NCBI RefSeq assembly: GCF_029893805.1
Contig: NZ_JARXYP010000002.1
Span: 5,580,001 to 5,644,000 of the forward strand
Length of the DNA: 64,000 bases
Source of the DNA: Streptomyces sp. SAI-135
Lineage (GTDB): Bacteria > Actinomycetota > Actinomycetes > Streptomycetales > Streptomycetaceae
Direction of reading: 5' to 3'
Position numbers and translations under genes: made by a program. The notes beneath the pieces are model-generated. The model made no database searches, had not been told where the DNA came from, and saw only the letters and a list, made by a program, of their open reading frames with translations. This document shows positions 17,145 through 25,075 of this stretch, in pieces; position 1 is the stretch's first letter; each line of letters opens with the position of its first letter.

Positions 17145-17875
17145 GTGACCCCACCGAGGCGAACACGGCGAACACGGACCCCGTGGAGCCGACGCCGGCC
17201 GGCGTCGCGGGCGAGCGGCACGTGCGCGTGGTCCTCGTCGACGACCACCGCATGTTCCGTACGGGCGTCCAGGCCGAGATCGGCCGGACCGAGGAGACCG
17301 GTGTCGAGGTCGTCGGGGAGGCCGCGGACGTCGAGCAGGCCGTCACCGTCATCACCGCGACCCGCCCCGAGGTGGTCCTCCTCGACGTCCATCTTCCGGG
17401 TGGTGGCGGGGTCGAAGTCCTGCGCCGGTGCGCCCCGTTGATGGCCGACTCCGAGCAGCCCGTCCGCTTCCTCGCGCTGTCCGTCTCGGACGCGGCCGAG
17501 GACGTGATCGGAGTGATCCGGGGCGGTGCGCGCGGCTATGTGACCAAGACGATCACCGGCACGGACCTCGTCAACTCCGTCTTCCGCGTCCAGGAGGGCG
17601 ACGCCGTCTTCTCGCCGCGGCTGGCCGGCTTCGTCCTGGACGCCTTCGCCTCCACCGACGCCCCGCCGGTCGACGAGGACCTCGACCGCCTCACCCAGCG
17701 CGAGCGCGAGGTGCTCAGGCTCATCGCCCGCGGTTACGCCTACAAGGAGATCGCCAAACAGCTGTTCATCTCGGTGAAGACGGTCGAGTCCCATGTCTCG
17801 GCGGTGCTCCGGAAGTTGCAGCTGTCCAACCGTCATGAGCTGACCCGGTGGGCGACGGCACGCCGGCTGGTCTGA
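17141..17875 (+). CDS. NarL/LuxR-family response regulator
   Basis: 244 residues. The receiver domain has the acidic pair in VVLVDDHRMF (D34, D35) and the phosphoacceptor in LLDVHLPGG (D82). A LuxR helix-turn-helix with LTQREREVLRLIARGY and FISVKTVESHV occupies the C-terminal 60 residues. An unusual 26-residue acidic N-terminal extension precedes the receiver. Translation is coupled to the PspC kinase by the ATGA overlap. Targets could include the divergent PspC gene and the adjacent NlpC/P60 hydrolase gene, but no operator is identified. Confidence 0.92.
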   Translation: MSDPTEANTANTDPVEPTPAGVAGERHVRVVLVDDHRMFRTGVQAEIGRTEETGVEVVGEAADVEQAVTVITATRPEVVLLDVHLPGGGGVEVLRRCAPLMADSEQPVRFLALSVSDAAEDVIGVIRGGARGYVTKTITGTDLVNSVFRVQEGDAVFSPRLAGFVLDAFASTDAPPVDEDLDRLTQREREVLRLIARGYAYKEIAKQLFISVKTVESHVSAVLRKLQLSNRHELTRWATARRLV

Positions 17876-17892
17876 GGGCGGTCTGCTCACGC

Positions 17893-18954
17893 TCACACCA
17901 CGCGCGTCGCGCCCGCGAACGGCATCTCGTCGATGGGTGCCACCCGCACCGGCGCCGACGGGTTCGGGGCGTGGATCATCTGCCCGTTGCCGATGTAGAG
18001 GCCGACGTGGCTGATGCCCGAGTAGAAGAAGACCAGGTCGCCGGGGAGGAGTTCGGAGCGGGAGACGCGCCGGCCGGCGTCGATCTGGGCGTAGGTCGTG
18101 CGGGGCAGGGAGATGCCCGCGGAGCGGTAGGCGGCCTGGACGAGGCCCGAGCAGTCGAAGGCGTCCGGGCCGGTGGCGCCCCAGACATAGGGGCTGCCGA
18201 GCTTGCTGTACGCGTAGGAGATGGCGGCCGCGGCGCGGGAGTTGGGGGCGTCCGTGGTGGCGGCGCCCGGAGCCGTCAGTGCCTCGCGGGCGCCCGGCGT
18301 GGCCCGTGAGGCGCGTTCGCCGTCGCCCCCGGGCACCGCTCGTTCCTCGGCCGGCAGCTGGGACATCAGCCGGCGGGCCGCGCCCAGTTTGCCGGTGATC
18401 GTCTTCTTGTGGCGCTTCAGTTCCGCCTGGCGCGACTTCAGTGCGGCCAGCTCGACGTGCGCGGCCCCGCGCAGCTGCTCGATCTCCCGCAACTGGCGGC
18501 GTACGGTCGCCACGGAGGTGGCCTGGCGGGTGCCGGCGCGTTCGACGAACTCGGCGCTGTCCAGGTACCGGTCGGGGTCGTCGGTCAGCGCGAGCTGCAT
18601 CGCCGGGTCGAGTCCGCCGCCACGGTACTGCGCCGCGGCGATCGAACCCAGCGCGTCCCGTGCCTCGTTGAGCTGCTCCGTCCTGCGGGCCGCCTCGTCC
18701 CGCAGGACGTCCAGCCGGGTCTCGGCCGCGTCCGCCCTCTCCTTCGCGCCGTTGTACTTCTCGGTGGCCTCCTCGGCCTCCTGGTACAGCCGGTCCACCT
18801 TCGCCTTGACCTGTTCCGGTGTGAGCTGCGGCTCGGCGTGTCCGATCCCGTCGAAGCCCGTCGCGGTCGCGGCCCCCGCGAGGGCGATCGTCGCTGCCGT
18901 ACGGACCGTATGGCCGCCGGCCGAGCGCCTGCGGGGCTTGCGGTGCGCTGCCAC
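17893..18954 (-). CDS. Secreted NlpC/P60 peptidoglycan hydrolase (paralogue 1)
   Basis: 353 residues from GTG 18954. A signal sequence (TAATIALAGAATATGF) is followed by two long coiled-coil segments (about residues 40-210) and a C-terminal NlpC/P60 domain. Catalytic residues are C268 in DAFDCSGLVQ, H316 in SHVGLYIG and H328 in MIHAPN. Such enzymes cut D-iGlu-mDAP bonds in peptidoglycan stems; the coiled coil may keep the enzyme inactive or recruit FtsX-like partners. A near-identical architecture is encoded 3 kb away. Its leader carries an inverted repeat but no c-di-AMP riboswitch. Confidence 0.92.
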   Translation of the reverse strand: MAAHRKPRRRSAGGHTVRTAATIALAGAATATGFDGIGHAEPQLTPEQVKAKVDRLYQEAEEATEKYNGAKERADAAETRLDVLRDEAARRTEQLNEARDALGSIAAAQYRGGGLDPAMQLALTDDPDRYLDSAEFVERAGTRQATSVATVRRQLREIEQLRGAAHVELAALKSRQAELKRHKKTITGKLGAARRLMSQLPAEERAVPGGDGERASRATPGAREALTAPGAATTDAPNSRAAAAISYAYSKLGSPYVWGATGPDAFDCSGLVQAAYRSAGISLPRTTYAQIDAGRRVSRSELLPGDLVFFYSGISHVGLYIGNGQMIHAPNPSAPVRVAPIDEMPFAGATRVV

Positions 18955-18970
18955 GTGGACTGCACGTCCT

Positions 18971-19010
18971 TTCGTACGATCGCCCGCCCCGGGGCTCAGG
19001 GACGTACGAA
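18971..19010 (-). promoter_or_regulatory. Inverted repeat in the leader of NlpC/P60 paralogue 1
   Basis: TTCGTACG (18971-18978) and CGTACGAA (19003-19010) form a perfect 8-bp stem just ahead of the AAAGGA ribosome site of the hydrolase gene on the minus strand. It could be an operator or an RNA hairpin near the ribosome site. The rest of 18955-19410 holds no gene. Confidence 0.4.
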
Positions 19011-19410
19011 CGCCAGGGGGGAGCGGCCGTACGACCGCCCGGGGCGGTGTGCGCGTCCGGCGACGGCCTGCACAGGGGGAGCGGGCCGCCGCCGGACCTT
19101 CTCGGCGGTGGTGGCCGACTGCCGCCCCTGGCCCGGGCGGCGGTGGGGAGCCGGTCACCTGGTGGAGGACGCTAAACCTGACCGTGTCCGGGAGGTAACG
19201 CGTTGTGCGGAAGTGCCGCCAGGGGACCGGTGGGTGACCGAAGGTGACCGCGCTGCCGGGGTGACGCCGTCGACTTCGCGCGGTGCGCTGACCGAAGTCG
19301 GGATTCCGGGACGCGCGGCGGGTGCGGAGTGCTATGGGCCGCATATATGCAAGATCTACTCCCGGGGCCGGTGCGGACCTCCCCGCGGCCGCTGCATAAG
19401 CTCCGGCCTC

Positions 19411-19764
19411 ATGGACGTACTCATCCATCTCTTCGTCGGCCTGCACATCATCGGCATCGCCTCGCTGCTCGGCGGCTTCCTCACCCAGATGAAGGCGATG
19501 GGCCGGGGCACCGCCCGGTTCGTGCCCGCGATGCTGCACGGCGCCGCGACGATGCTGGTCACCGGAATGATCCTGGTCGGCCTCAACCAGGCCGACGACC
19601 AGCACGTCAACAACATCAAGATCGGCGTCAAGCTGGCGCTGCTGATCGTGATCCTCGCACTCGTCTACGTGAAGCGGGACGACGAGAAGGTGGACAAGAG
19701 CCTGTTCGGCCTGGTCGGCGCGCTGACCACGGCCAACGTCTTCATCGCGGTGCTGTGGACCTGA
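19411..19764 (+). CDS. Small integral membrane protein
   Basis: 117 residues with four hydrophobic spans, starting MDVLIHLFVGLHIIGIASLL. The layout (His residues in helix 1, a central LHGAATMLVTGMILVGL, and a C-terminal pair of helices) is that of a small conserved actinobacterial integral membrane protein with no known function. Its 3' end overlaps the converging transporter gene by 23 bases, so read-through would make antisense RNA. Confidence 0.75.
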   Translation: MDVLIHLFVGLHIIGIASLLGGFLTQMKAMGRGTARFVPAMLHGAATMLVTGMILVGLNQADDQHVNNIKIGVKLALLIVILALVYVKRDDEKVDKSLFGLVGALTTANVFIAVLWT

Positions 19765-20725
19765 GGGCGGCACGGGCGGAGTCGACCGCGCCCGCCGCGA
19801 CGGCCAGCCAGGCCGCCACGGAGATCCACAGCAGTACCTCGCCGGGTGTCCTCAGCCACGGGATGTCCACGGCGGCGGCGACGGACAGGGTCGCGGCCGC
19901 CGTCATCCCCATGGGGAACACGGTGGCCCAGCGGCGCACGTCGTAGCGAAGGCGGGGCCGTACGCACTCGGCCGCCAGCAGGACGGCGTACCAGGCCAGG
20001 TCGAGCACCAGCAGGGCGACGGTCACCGCGCGCAGGACGCCGAGGTCGTCGTCGTTCCACAGGTACAGGCGTGCGCTGTCGGCGGCGATGAGCTTCGAGC
20101 CGGCCAGCGCGGAGATGGCGAGCGCGCCGCCCGCGATCCACTGGTCGCCCGGCCCCCGGAGCACCTGGCGCAGGTCGAAGTGGAACAGCGCGACGCCGTA
20201 CAGGACCAGGCCGAGCCAGAACAGCACGAGGGCCGTGTGCGCGAGCCAGGCCGCCGACTCCGCCGCGGCGAGCGTGGCGCCGAGGACCGCGAGGCCCTGG
20301 GTGGCCACGCAGCAGAGGAACACCCCGCCGGGCATCCGCCGCTTCCAGTGCCCCACGACGAGCACGATCAGCGGCGGCCACAGCAGCGCGGACAGCGCCA
20401 GCAGGGCCTCGGCGAGGGTCTGCCGGCCCAGCACGGACAGACCGGTACCGAGGACGGTGGTCGCGGCCACGGCCGTCAGGGCGCCCGGTGTCCCGGCGTC
20501 GGCGACCCATCGCGCGCGCTCCCGCAGCAGTCGTGAGACGAACTCGGCGGCCAGCCCGAGCCAGGCCGCGCAAGCGAGCACCAGGGTGACCCGGGACAGC
20601 GTCTCGTGACCGCTGAGATGGAGCCCGACCGAGATGATGCCGGTCGCCATGACGGCGGCCCCGGCCGCGGGCGGGCGCTGCGTCCACCAGAGGCGCAGGG
20701 GGGAGTGCGGGGAGGTACCGGACAT
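19742..20725 (-). CDS. TDT/SLAC1-type membrane transporter
   Basis: 327 residues, about ten membrane helices with the repeated five-helix-pair pattern of the tellurite-resistance/dicarboxylate transporter (TDT) and SLAC1 anion channel family. The family-typical start PPAAGAAVMATGIISVGL is visible in helix 1, and a central FHFDLRQVLRGPGDQW loop follows helix 6. The cargo in actinobacteria is not established; organic or inorganic anions are likely. Single gene. Confidence 0.75.
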   Translation of the reverse strand: MSGTSPHSPLRLWWTQRPPAAGAAVMATGIISVGLHLSGHETLSRVTLVLACAAWLGLAAEFVSRLLRERARWVADAGTPGALTAVAATTVLGTGLSVLGRQTLAEALLALSALLWPPLIVLVVGHWKRRMPGGVFLCCVATQGLAVLGATLAAAESAAWLAHTALVLFWLGLVLYGVALFHFDLRQVLRGPGDQWIAGGALAISALAGSKLIAADSARLYLWNDDDLGVLRAVTVALLVLDLAWYAVLLAAECVRPRLRYDVRRWATVFPMGMTAAATLSVAAAVDIPWLRTPGEVLLWISVAAWLAVAAGAVDSARAALRSTAPR

Positions 20726-20848
20726 GTGCCGATGCTAGGAACCTCTCCGCGCGGGGCGAGCTGGGCGCGCACGCGCGCGTGGCGAAATGCACGCGAGTGC
20801 GGGCTCCGGAGAACGGCCCCCGGCGCCCGAAGGGCCGGGGGCGGGGAC

Positions 20849-21994
20849 TCAGGCGGGGCGCACCACGCTGTGGATCGCCGACTCGCCGTCGTAGTAGATC
20901 GACTCCTCGCGGACGTACGCGCCCGGCTTGGGGGCGTGGATCATCATGCCGTTGCCGATGTAGAGGCCGACATGGCTGATGTCGTCGTAGAAGAAGACCA
21001 GGTCACCGGGCTGGGCGTCGGACAGGGAGACCGTGGTGCCGGCGTTGACCTGGTCGTAGGTGACGCGCGGGAGGTCGACGCCGGCGGCCTTCCAGGCGGC
21101 CTGGGTGAGCCCTGAGCAGTCGTAGGAGTCGGGGCCGGTGGCGCCCCAGACGTACGGCTTGCCGATCTGCGCGCGGGCGAAGGCGAGGGCCTTGGCGGCC
21201 TTGGTGGCGTACGAGGAGTCGGTCGCCGTCGGCGTGCTCTCCTGCGGGGCGGCGGTCTCCTGCGCGGCCTGCTGTGCGGCCTTCTCCGCCGCCGCCTGCT
21301 GCTGCGCCAGCTCCGCCGCCCTGCGGGCCGCCTCCTCCTGCTTCTGCTTCTCGATCGCCGCCAGACGCGCCTTCTCCTGGGCGGTCAGCTCCGACAGCAG
21401 TGCGCGCGCGTCGGCGAGCTTCTTCTGGACGGTCGCCTTGGCCGTCTTCAGGTCGCTCTGCGTCTCGGTGAGCGTCTGAAGGCTCTGGGAGGCCTCCTGG
21501 CGCTTCTTCATCGTCGCGGACTGCTCGGAGACGTAGTCGTCGACCGCGCCCTTCTGACGGTTCGTCAAGCGGCCCATCAGCTGCGTCTGGTCGAAGTAGT
21601 CCTGCGGGGTGTCGGCGAGCAGGAAGGTCGCCGTGTCGGGTGCGGCGGCGCCGGTGCGGTACTGGGCCGCGGCGAAGGAACCGAGTTCCTCCCGGGCCTC
21701 GTTGAGCTTCTGGGTGCGCTGGGCGACGTCCTCGAGGAGCGTGTCGACCTGCTTGCGCTGCTTTGCCGTCTTCTCCTTGGCCGCGTTGTAGTTGTCGGTC
21801 GCGGACTCGGCCTGGCGGTAGAGGGCGTCGACCTTCTTCTCGACCTCTTCGAGACTCGGCCGGTCGTCGGCCGGTGCGGCGTTCGCCGACTGGGAGAGCA
21901 GGGCCACGGAGGTGAGGGCGGCCGTCGCGAGGGCCGGGGTCCGTATGCCTGCGACGCGCGTACCGACGGGACGCGACTTGCGGTGCGACGCCAA
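20849..21994 (-). CDS. Secreted NlpC/P60 peptidoglycan hydrolase (paralogue 2, riboswitch-controlled)
   Basis: 381 residues, starting at TTG 21994 nine bases after a GAAGGAG ribosome site. Signal peptide to about residue 40 (LATAALTSVALLSQSANA), a long coiled coil (about 45-235) with an Ala/Gln-rich AELAQQQAAAEKAAQQAAQE stretch, then the NlpC/P60 domain with C293 (DSYDCSGLTQ), H341 (SHVGLYIG) and H353 (MIHAPK). It has the same architecture as paralogue 1 but differs in its leader, which holds a ydaO-type c-di-AMP riboswitch. Expression should therefore follow c-di-AMP, a cell-wall and osmotic stress signal. Confidence 0.93.
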   Translation of the reverse strand: MASHRKSRPVGTRVAGIRTPALATAALTSVALLSQSANAAPADDRPSLEEVEKKVDALYRQAESATDNYNAAKEKTAKQRKQVDTLLEDVAQRTQKLNEAREELGSFAAAQYRTGAAAPDTATFLLADTPQDYFDQTQLMGRLTNRQKGAVDDYVSEQSATMKKRQEASQSLQTLTETQSDLKTAKATVQKKLADARALLSELTAQEKARLAAIEKQKQEEAARRAAELAQQQAAAEKAAQQAAQETAAPQESTPTATDSSYATKAAKALAFARAQIGKPYVWGATGPDSYDCSGLTQAAWKAAGVDLPRVTYDQVNAGTTVSLSDAQPGDLVFFYDDISHVGLYIGNGMMIHAPKPGAYVREESIYYDGESAIHSVVRPA

Positions 21995-22018
21995 GGGAGG
22001 CGACTCCTTCCCGTGCTC

Positions 22019-22215
22019 CGCCTACCGGGTTAGCTGTCGGGTTCGGGCGCGGTGCTTCGGAAGGTTTGCCCTACGGCTCTCCCCTGCGCGGGAGGCGGCC
22101 GATTCACCCCAGGTTCGGTGGGTCCCCGGCTCCGGGCGCGCGGCGGCGCTGCGGACTCGGCGGAGGCCGTGCGGCCCGGCGAGGTTCGCCGGAGGGGGTC
22201 GTACGGCCTGCCCGG
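22019..22215 (-). ncRNA. c-di-AMP riboswitch (ydaO/yuaA type)
   Basis: Read on the minus strand the leader contains the hallmark blocks in order: GGGGACCCACC (around 22117-22127), GGGGTGAATC (22110-22101), TAGGG, CCCGAACCCGACAGCTAACC and GTAGGCG, ending at 22019. These are the conserved core of the ydaO riboswitch, which in Streptomyces is known ahead of cell-wall hydrolase genes. The 5' boundary is approximate. It ends only 25 bases from the TTG start, so control could act on termination or on ribosome access. Confidence 0.9.
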
Positions 22216-22478
22216 AACGGTAGCCAACCGGTGTGGCCCCTGTGAAGGTTGATGTTCGATATGCCCGATACATTTTCGTGACCTTCGTCCCGGCCGGGGC
22301 TCGGCGTGGGGTGATCCGAAAGGATCTGCCGTGGCTTGGACGGATTCGGCCCTCTCCGGGCCGGGGAGAGGCGGACGCGGCTGTGTCCGTCACCGGATCC
22401 TCACCCGCTGCGGAAGATCATCGGCTGCCGATACGGGCGGATGTTCCCGGGGCGGCGCGGTCTGTCAGTGGGGCACCC

Positions 22479-22484
22479 TAGACT
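22479..22484 (+). promoter_or_regulatory. -10 box of pcrA, probably leaderless
   Basis: TAGACT ends 9 bases before the pcrA ATG, so transcription should start within about 3 bases of the start codon. No proper -35 box is seen. The rest of 22216-22478 holds the upstream part of the divergent riboswitch transcript and an AT-richer patch at 22245-22285. Confidence 0.45.
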
Positions 22485-22493
22485 CGGAGAGCG

Positions 22494-24977
22494 ATGAGCA
22501 GCCTCTTTGACGACAGCTTCCTGGCGGACCTCCAGCCCCCTCGCGGGCACGGGGAGGAGCCCCCGCCGCCGCCCGAGGACGAGCACGGACCGGAGCAGGT
22601 TCCGGACGACCTGTTCGGTGGGAAGTTCGACGTGCCCCCGGACCGTGACGCCTACTACCGCGACGGCGCCCCGCGCCCCGTGGTGGACCCGGCCGCGCTC
22701 CTGGAGGGGCTGAACGAGAACCAGCGCGCGGCCGTCGTGCACTCCGGCACCCCGCTGCTCATCGTGGCCGGCGCCGGCTCCGGCAAGACCCGGGTGCTCA
22801 CCCACCGCATCGCCCACCTGCTCGGCGAGCGCCAGGTCCACCCCGGCCAGATCCTCGCGATCACCTTCACCAACAAGGCCGCGGGCGAGATGAAGGAGCG
22901 CGTCGAGCAGCTCGTGGGCCCGCGCGCGAACGCGATGTGGGTCATGACCTTCCACAGCGCCTGCGTGCGGATCCTGCGCCGGGAGTCGAAGAAGCTCGGG
23001 TTCACCTCGTCCTTCTCGATCTACGACGCCGCCGACTCCAAGCGGCTCATGGCCCTGGTCTGCCGCGACCTGGACCTCGACCCCAAGCGGTACCCGCCGA
23101 AGTCCTTCAGCGCCAAGATCAGCAACCTGAAGAACGAGCTGATCGACGAGGAGGACTTCGCCGCCCAGGCCGGCGACGGCTTCGAGAAGACCCTCGCCCA
23201 GGCGTACGCCATGTACCAGTCACGCCTCCGCGAGGCGAACGCCCTCGACTTCGACGACCTGATCATGACGACGGTCAATCTGCTCCGGGCGTTCCCCGAT
23301 GTCTCCGAGCACTACCGCCGCCGCTTCCGGCATGTCCTCGTCGACGAGTACCAGGACACCAACCACGCGCAGTACGCGCTGGTCAGGGAGCTGGTCGGCA
23401 CCTCGGAGCACCCGGTCGACGTACCGCCGAGCGAGCACGACCTGCCGCCCGCCGAGCTCTGTGTCGTCGGTGACGCCGACCAGTCGATCTACGCCTTCCG
23501 CGGCGCGACCATCCGCAACATCCTCCAGTTCGAGGAGGACTACCCCGACGCGACGACGATCCTCCTGGAACAGAACTACCGCTCCACCCAGACGATCCTC
23601 ACCGCCGCCAACGCCGTCATCGAGCGCAACGAGTCCCGCCGCCCCAAGAACCTGTGGACCAACGCGGGCGCGGGCGCGCGCATCACCGGCTACGTCGCCG
23701 ACACCGAGCACGACGAGGCGCAGTTCGTCGCCGACGAGATAGACCGCCTCACGGACGCGGGGGAGGCGAAGGCCGGAGACGTCGCCGTCTTCTACCGCAC
23801 CAACGCGCAGTCCCGTGTCTTCGAAGAGGTCTTCATCCGCGTCGGCCTGCCCTACAAGGTCGTCGGCGGCGTCCGCTTCTACGAGCGCAAGGAGGTCCGG
23901 GACGTCCTGGCCTACCTGCGCGTCCTCGCCAACCCCGAGGACTCCGTGCCGCTGCGCCGGATCCTCAACGTCCCCAAGCGGGGCATCGGCGACCGTGCCG
24001 AGGCGATGATCGACGCCCTGTCCCAGCGCGAGAAGATCAGCTTCCCGCAGGCGCTCAAGCGCGTCGACGAGGCGTACGGCATGGCCGCGCGCTCCACCAA
24101 CGCCGTGAAGCGGTTCAACGTCCTGATGGAGGAGCTCCGTACGATCGTCGAGTCCGGCGCGGGCCCCGCGACCGTGCTGGAGGCGGTCCTCGAACGGACC
24201 GGCTACCTCGCCGAGTTGCAGGCATCCACCGACCCCCAGGACGAGACCCGCATCGAGAACCTCCAGGAACTCGCCGCCGTGGCCCTGGAGTTCGAGCAGG
24301 AGTCCGGCGAGGGCGAGGAGCCGGGTTCGCTCTCCGACTTCCTGGAGCGGGTCGCGCTCGTCGCCGACTCCGACCAGATCCCCGACGAGGACGAGGACGG
24401 CTCCGGCGTCATCACCCTGATGACCCTGCACACCGCCAAGGGCCTGGAGTTCCCGGTCGTCTTCCTCACCGGCATGGAGGACGGCGTCTTCCCGCACATG
24501 CGCGCCCTCGGCCAGACCAAGGAGCTGGAGGAGGAGCGGCGGCTGGCCTACGTCGGCATCACGCGCGCGCGTGAGCGGCTGTATCTGACCCGGTCCTCGC
24601 TGCGCAGCGCGTGGGGGCAGCCGTCGTACAACCCGCCCTCCCGCTTCCTGGAGGAGATCCCGGCGCAGCACGTCGACTGGAAGCGCACGGGCGCGTCCGC
24701 CGCTCCCGCGGGACCGGTCTCGGCGGTCGCCGCCTCGCTGTCGTCGTCCCGTTCGCGTTCCTCGGCGTCGGGCGCGTCCGGCTTCGCGACGCGCAGGACC
24801 TCCGAGAAGCCGGTGGTGTCCCTGGCCGTCGGCGACCGGGTCACCCACGACCAGTTCGGTCTCGGCACGGTGGTCGGGGTGAAGGGCACGGGCGCGAACG
24901 CCGAGGCGACGATCGACTTCGGGGAGGCGAAGCCGAAGCGGCTGCTGCTGCGGTACGCGCCGGTGGAGAAGCTGTAG
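22494..24977 (+). CDS. pcrA: ATP-dependent DNA helicase, UvrD/PcrA type
   Basis: 827 residues, superfamily 1A 3'-5' helicase used in nucleotide excision repair and removal of recombination intermediates. Motifs in order: Q-motif region LNENQRAAV, Walker A GAGSGKT (93-99), the TNKAA motif, Walker B VDEYQDT, VVGDADQSIYAFRGA, EQNYRST, TLHTAKGLEF, and VGITRARERLYL. After residue 740 there is a Ser/Ala-rich linker and a C-terminal Tudor-like domain (VGDRVTHDQFGLGTVVGV), which in PcrA binds RNA polymerase. Start ATG 22494 with only a weak GGAGA, consistent with a leaderless message. Confidence 0.95.
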   Translation: MSSLFDDSFLADLQPPRGHGEEPPPPPEDEHGPEQVPDDLFGGKFDVPPDRDAYYRDGAPRPVVDPAALLEGLNENQRAAVVHSGTPLLIVAGAGSGKTRVLTHRIAHLLGERQVHPGQILAITFTNKAAGEMKERVEQLVGPRANAMWVMTFHSACVRILRRESKKLGFTSSFSIYDAADSKRLMALVCRDLDLDPKRYPPKSFSAKISNLKNELIDEEDFAAQAGDGFEKTLAQAYAMYQSRLREANALDFDDLIMTTVNLLRAFPDVSEHYRRRFRHVLVDEYQDTNHAQYALVRELVGTSEHPVDVPPSEHDLPPAELCVVGDADQSIYAFRGATIRNILQFEEDYPDATTILLEQNYRSTQTILTAANAVIERNESRRPKNLWTNAGAGARITGYVADTEHDEAQFVADEIDRLTDAGEAKAGDVAVFYRTNAQSRVFEEVFIRVGLPYKVVGGVRFYERKEVRDVLAYLRVLANPEDSVPLRRILNVPKRGIGDRAEAMIDALSQREKISFPQALKRVDEAYGMAARSTNAVKRFNVLMEELRTIVESGAGPATVLEAVLERTGYLAELQASTDPQDETRIENLQELAAVALEFEQESGEGEEPGSLSDFLERVALVADSDQIPDEDEDGSGVITLMTLHTAKGLEFPVVFLTGMEDGVFPHMRALGQTKELEEERRLAYVGITRARERLYLTRSSLRSAWGQPSYNPPSRFLEEIPAQHVDWKRTGASAAPAGPVSAVAASLSSSRSRSSASGASGFATRRTSEKPVVSLAVGDRVTHDQFGLGTVVGVKGTGANAEATIDFGEAKPKRLLLRYAPVEKL

Positions 24978-25003
24978 CTCCGGGCGGAGGCTGGGCCCGG
25001 GAG

Positions 25004-25075
25004 GGTTACGTCGGGTCCAGCCGGTGGCTGTGCAGCGGCGGTTACGTCGGGTCCAGCCCGTGGCTGCGCAGCCAC
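25004..25075. repeat. 36-bp imperfect tandem duplication at the end of the M23 gene
   Basis: 25004-25039 repeats 25040-25075 with four mismatches. The second copy encodes the last codons of the peptidase including its TAA; the first copy lies beyond the stop in the same frame and has its own TAA. Confidence 0.8.

Noticed and set aside
23220..24848. 542-codon frame antisense to pcrA
   Set aside because: Antisense shadow; hydrophobic/Gly/Val composition typical of the reverse of GC-rich coding DNA.
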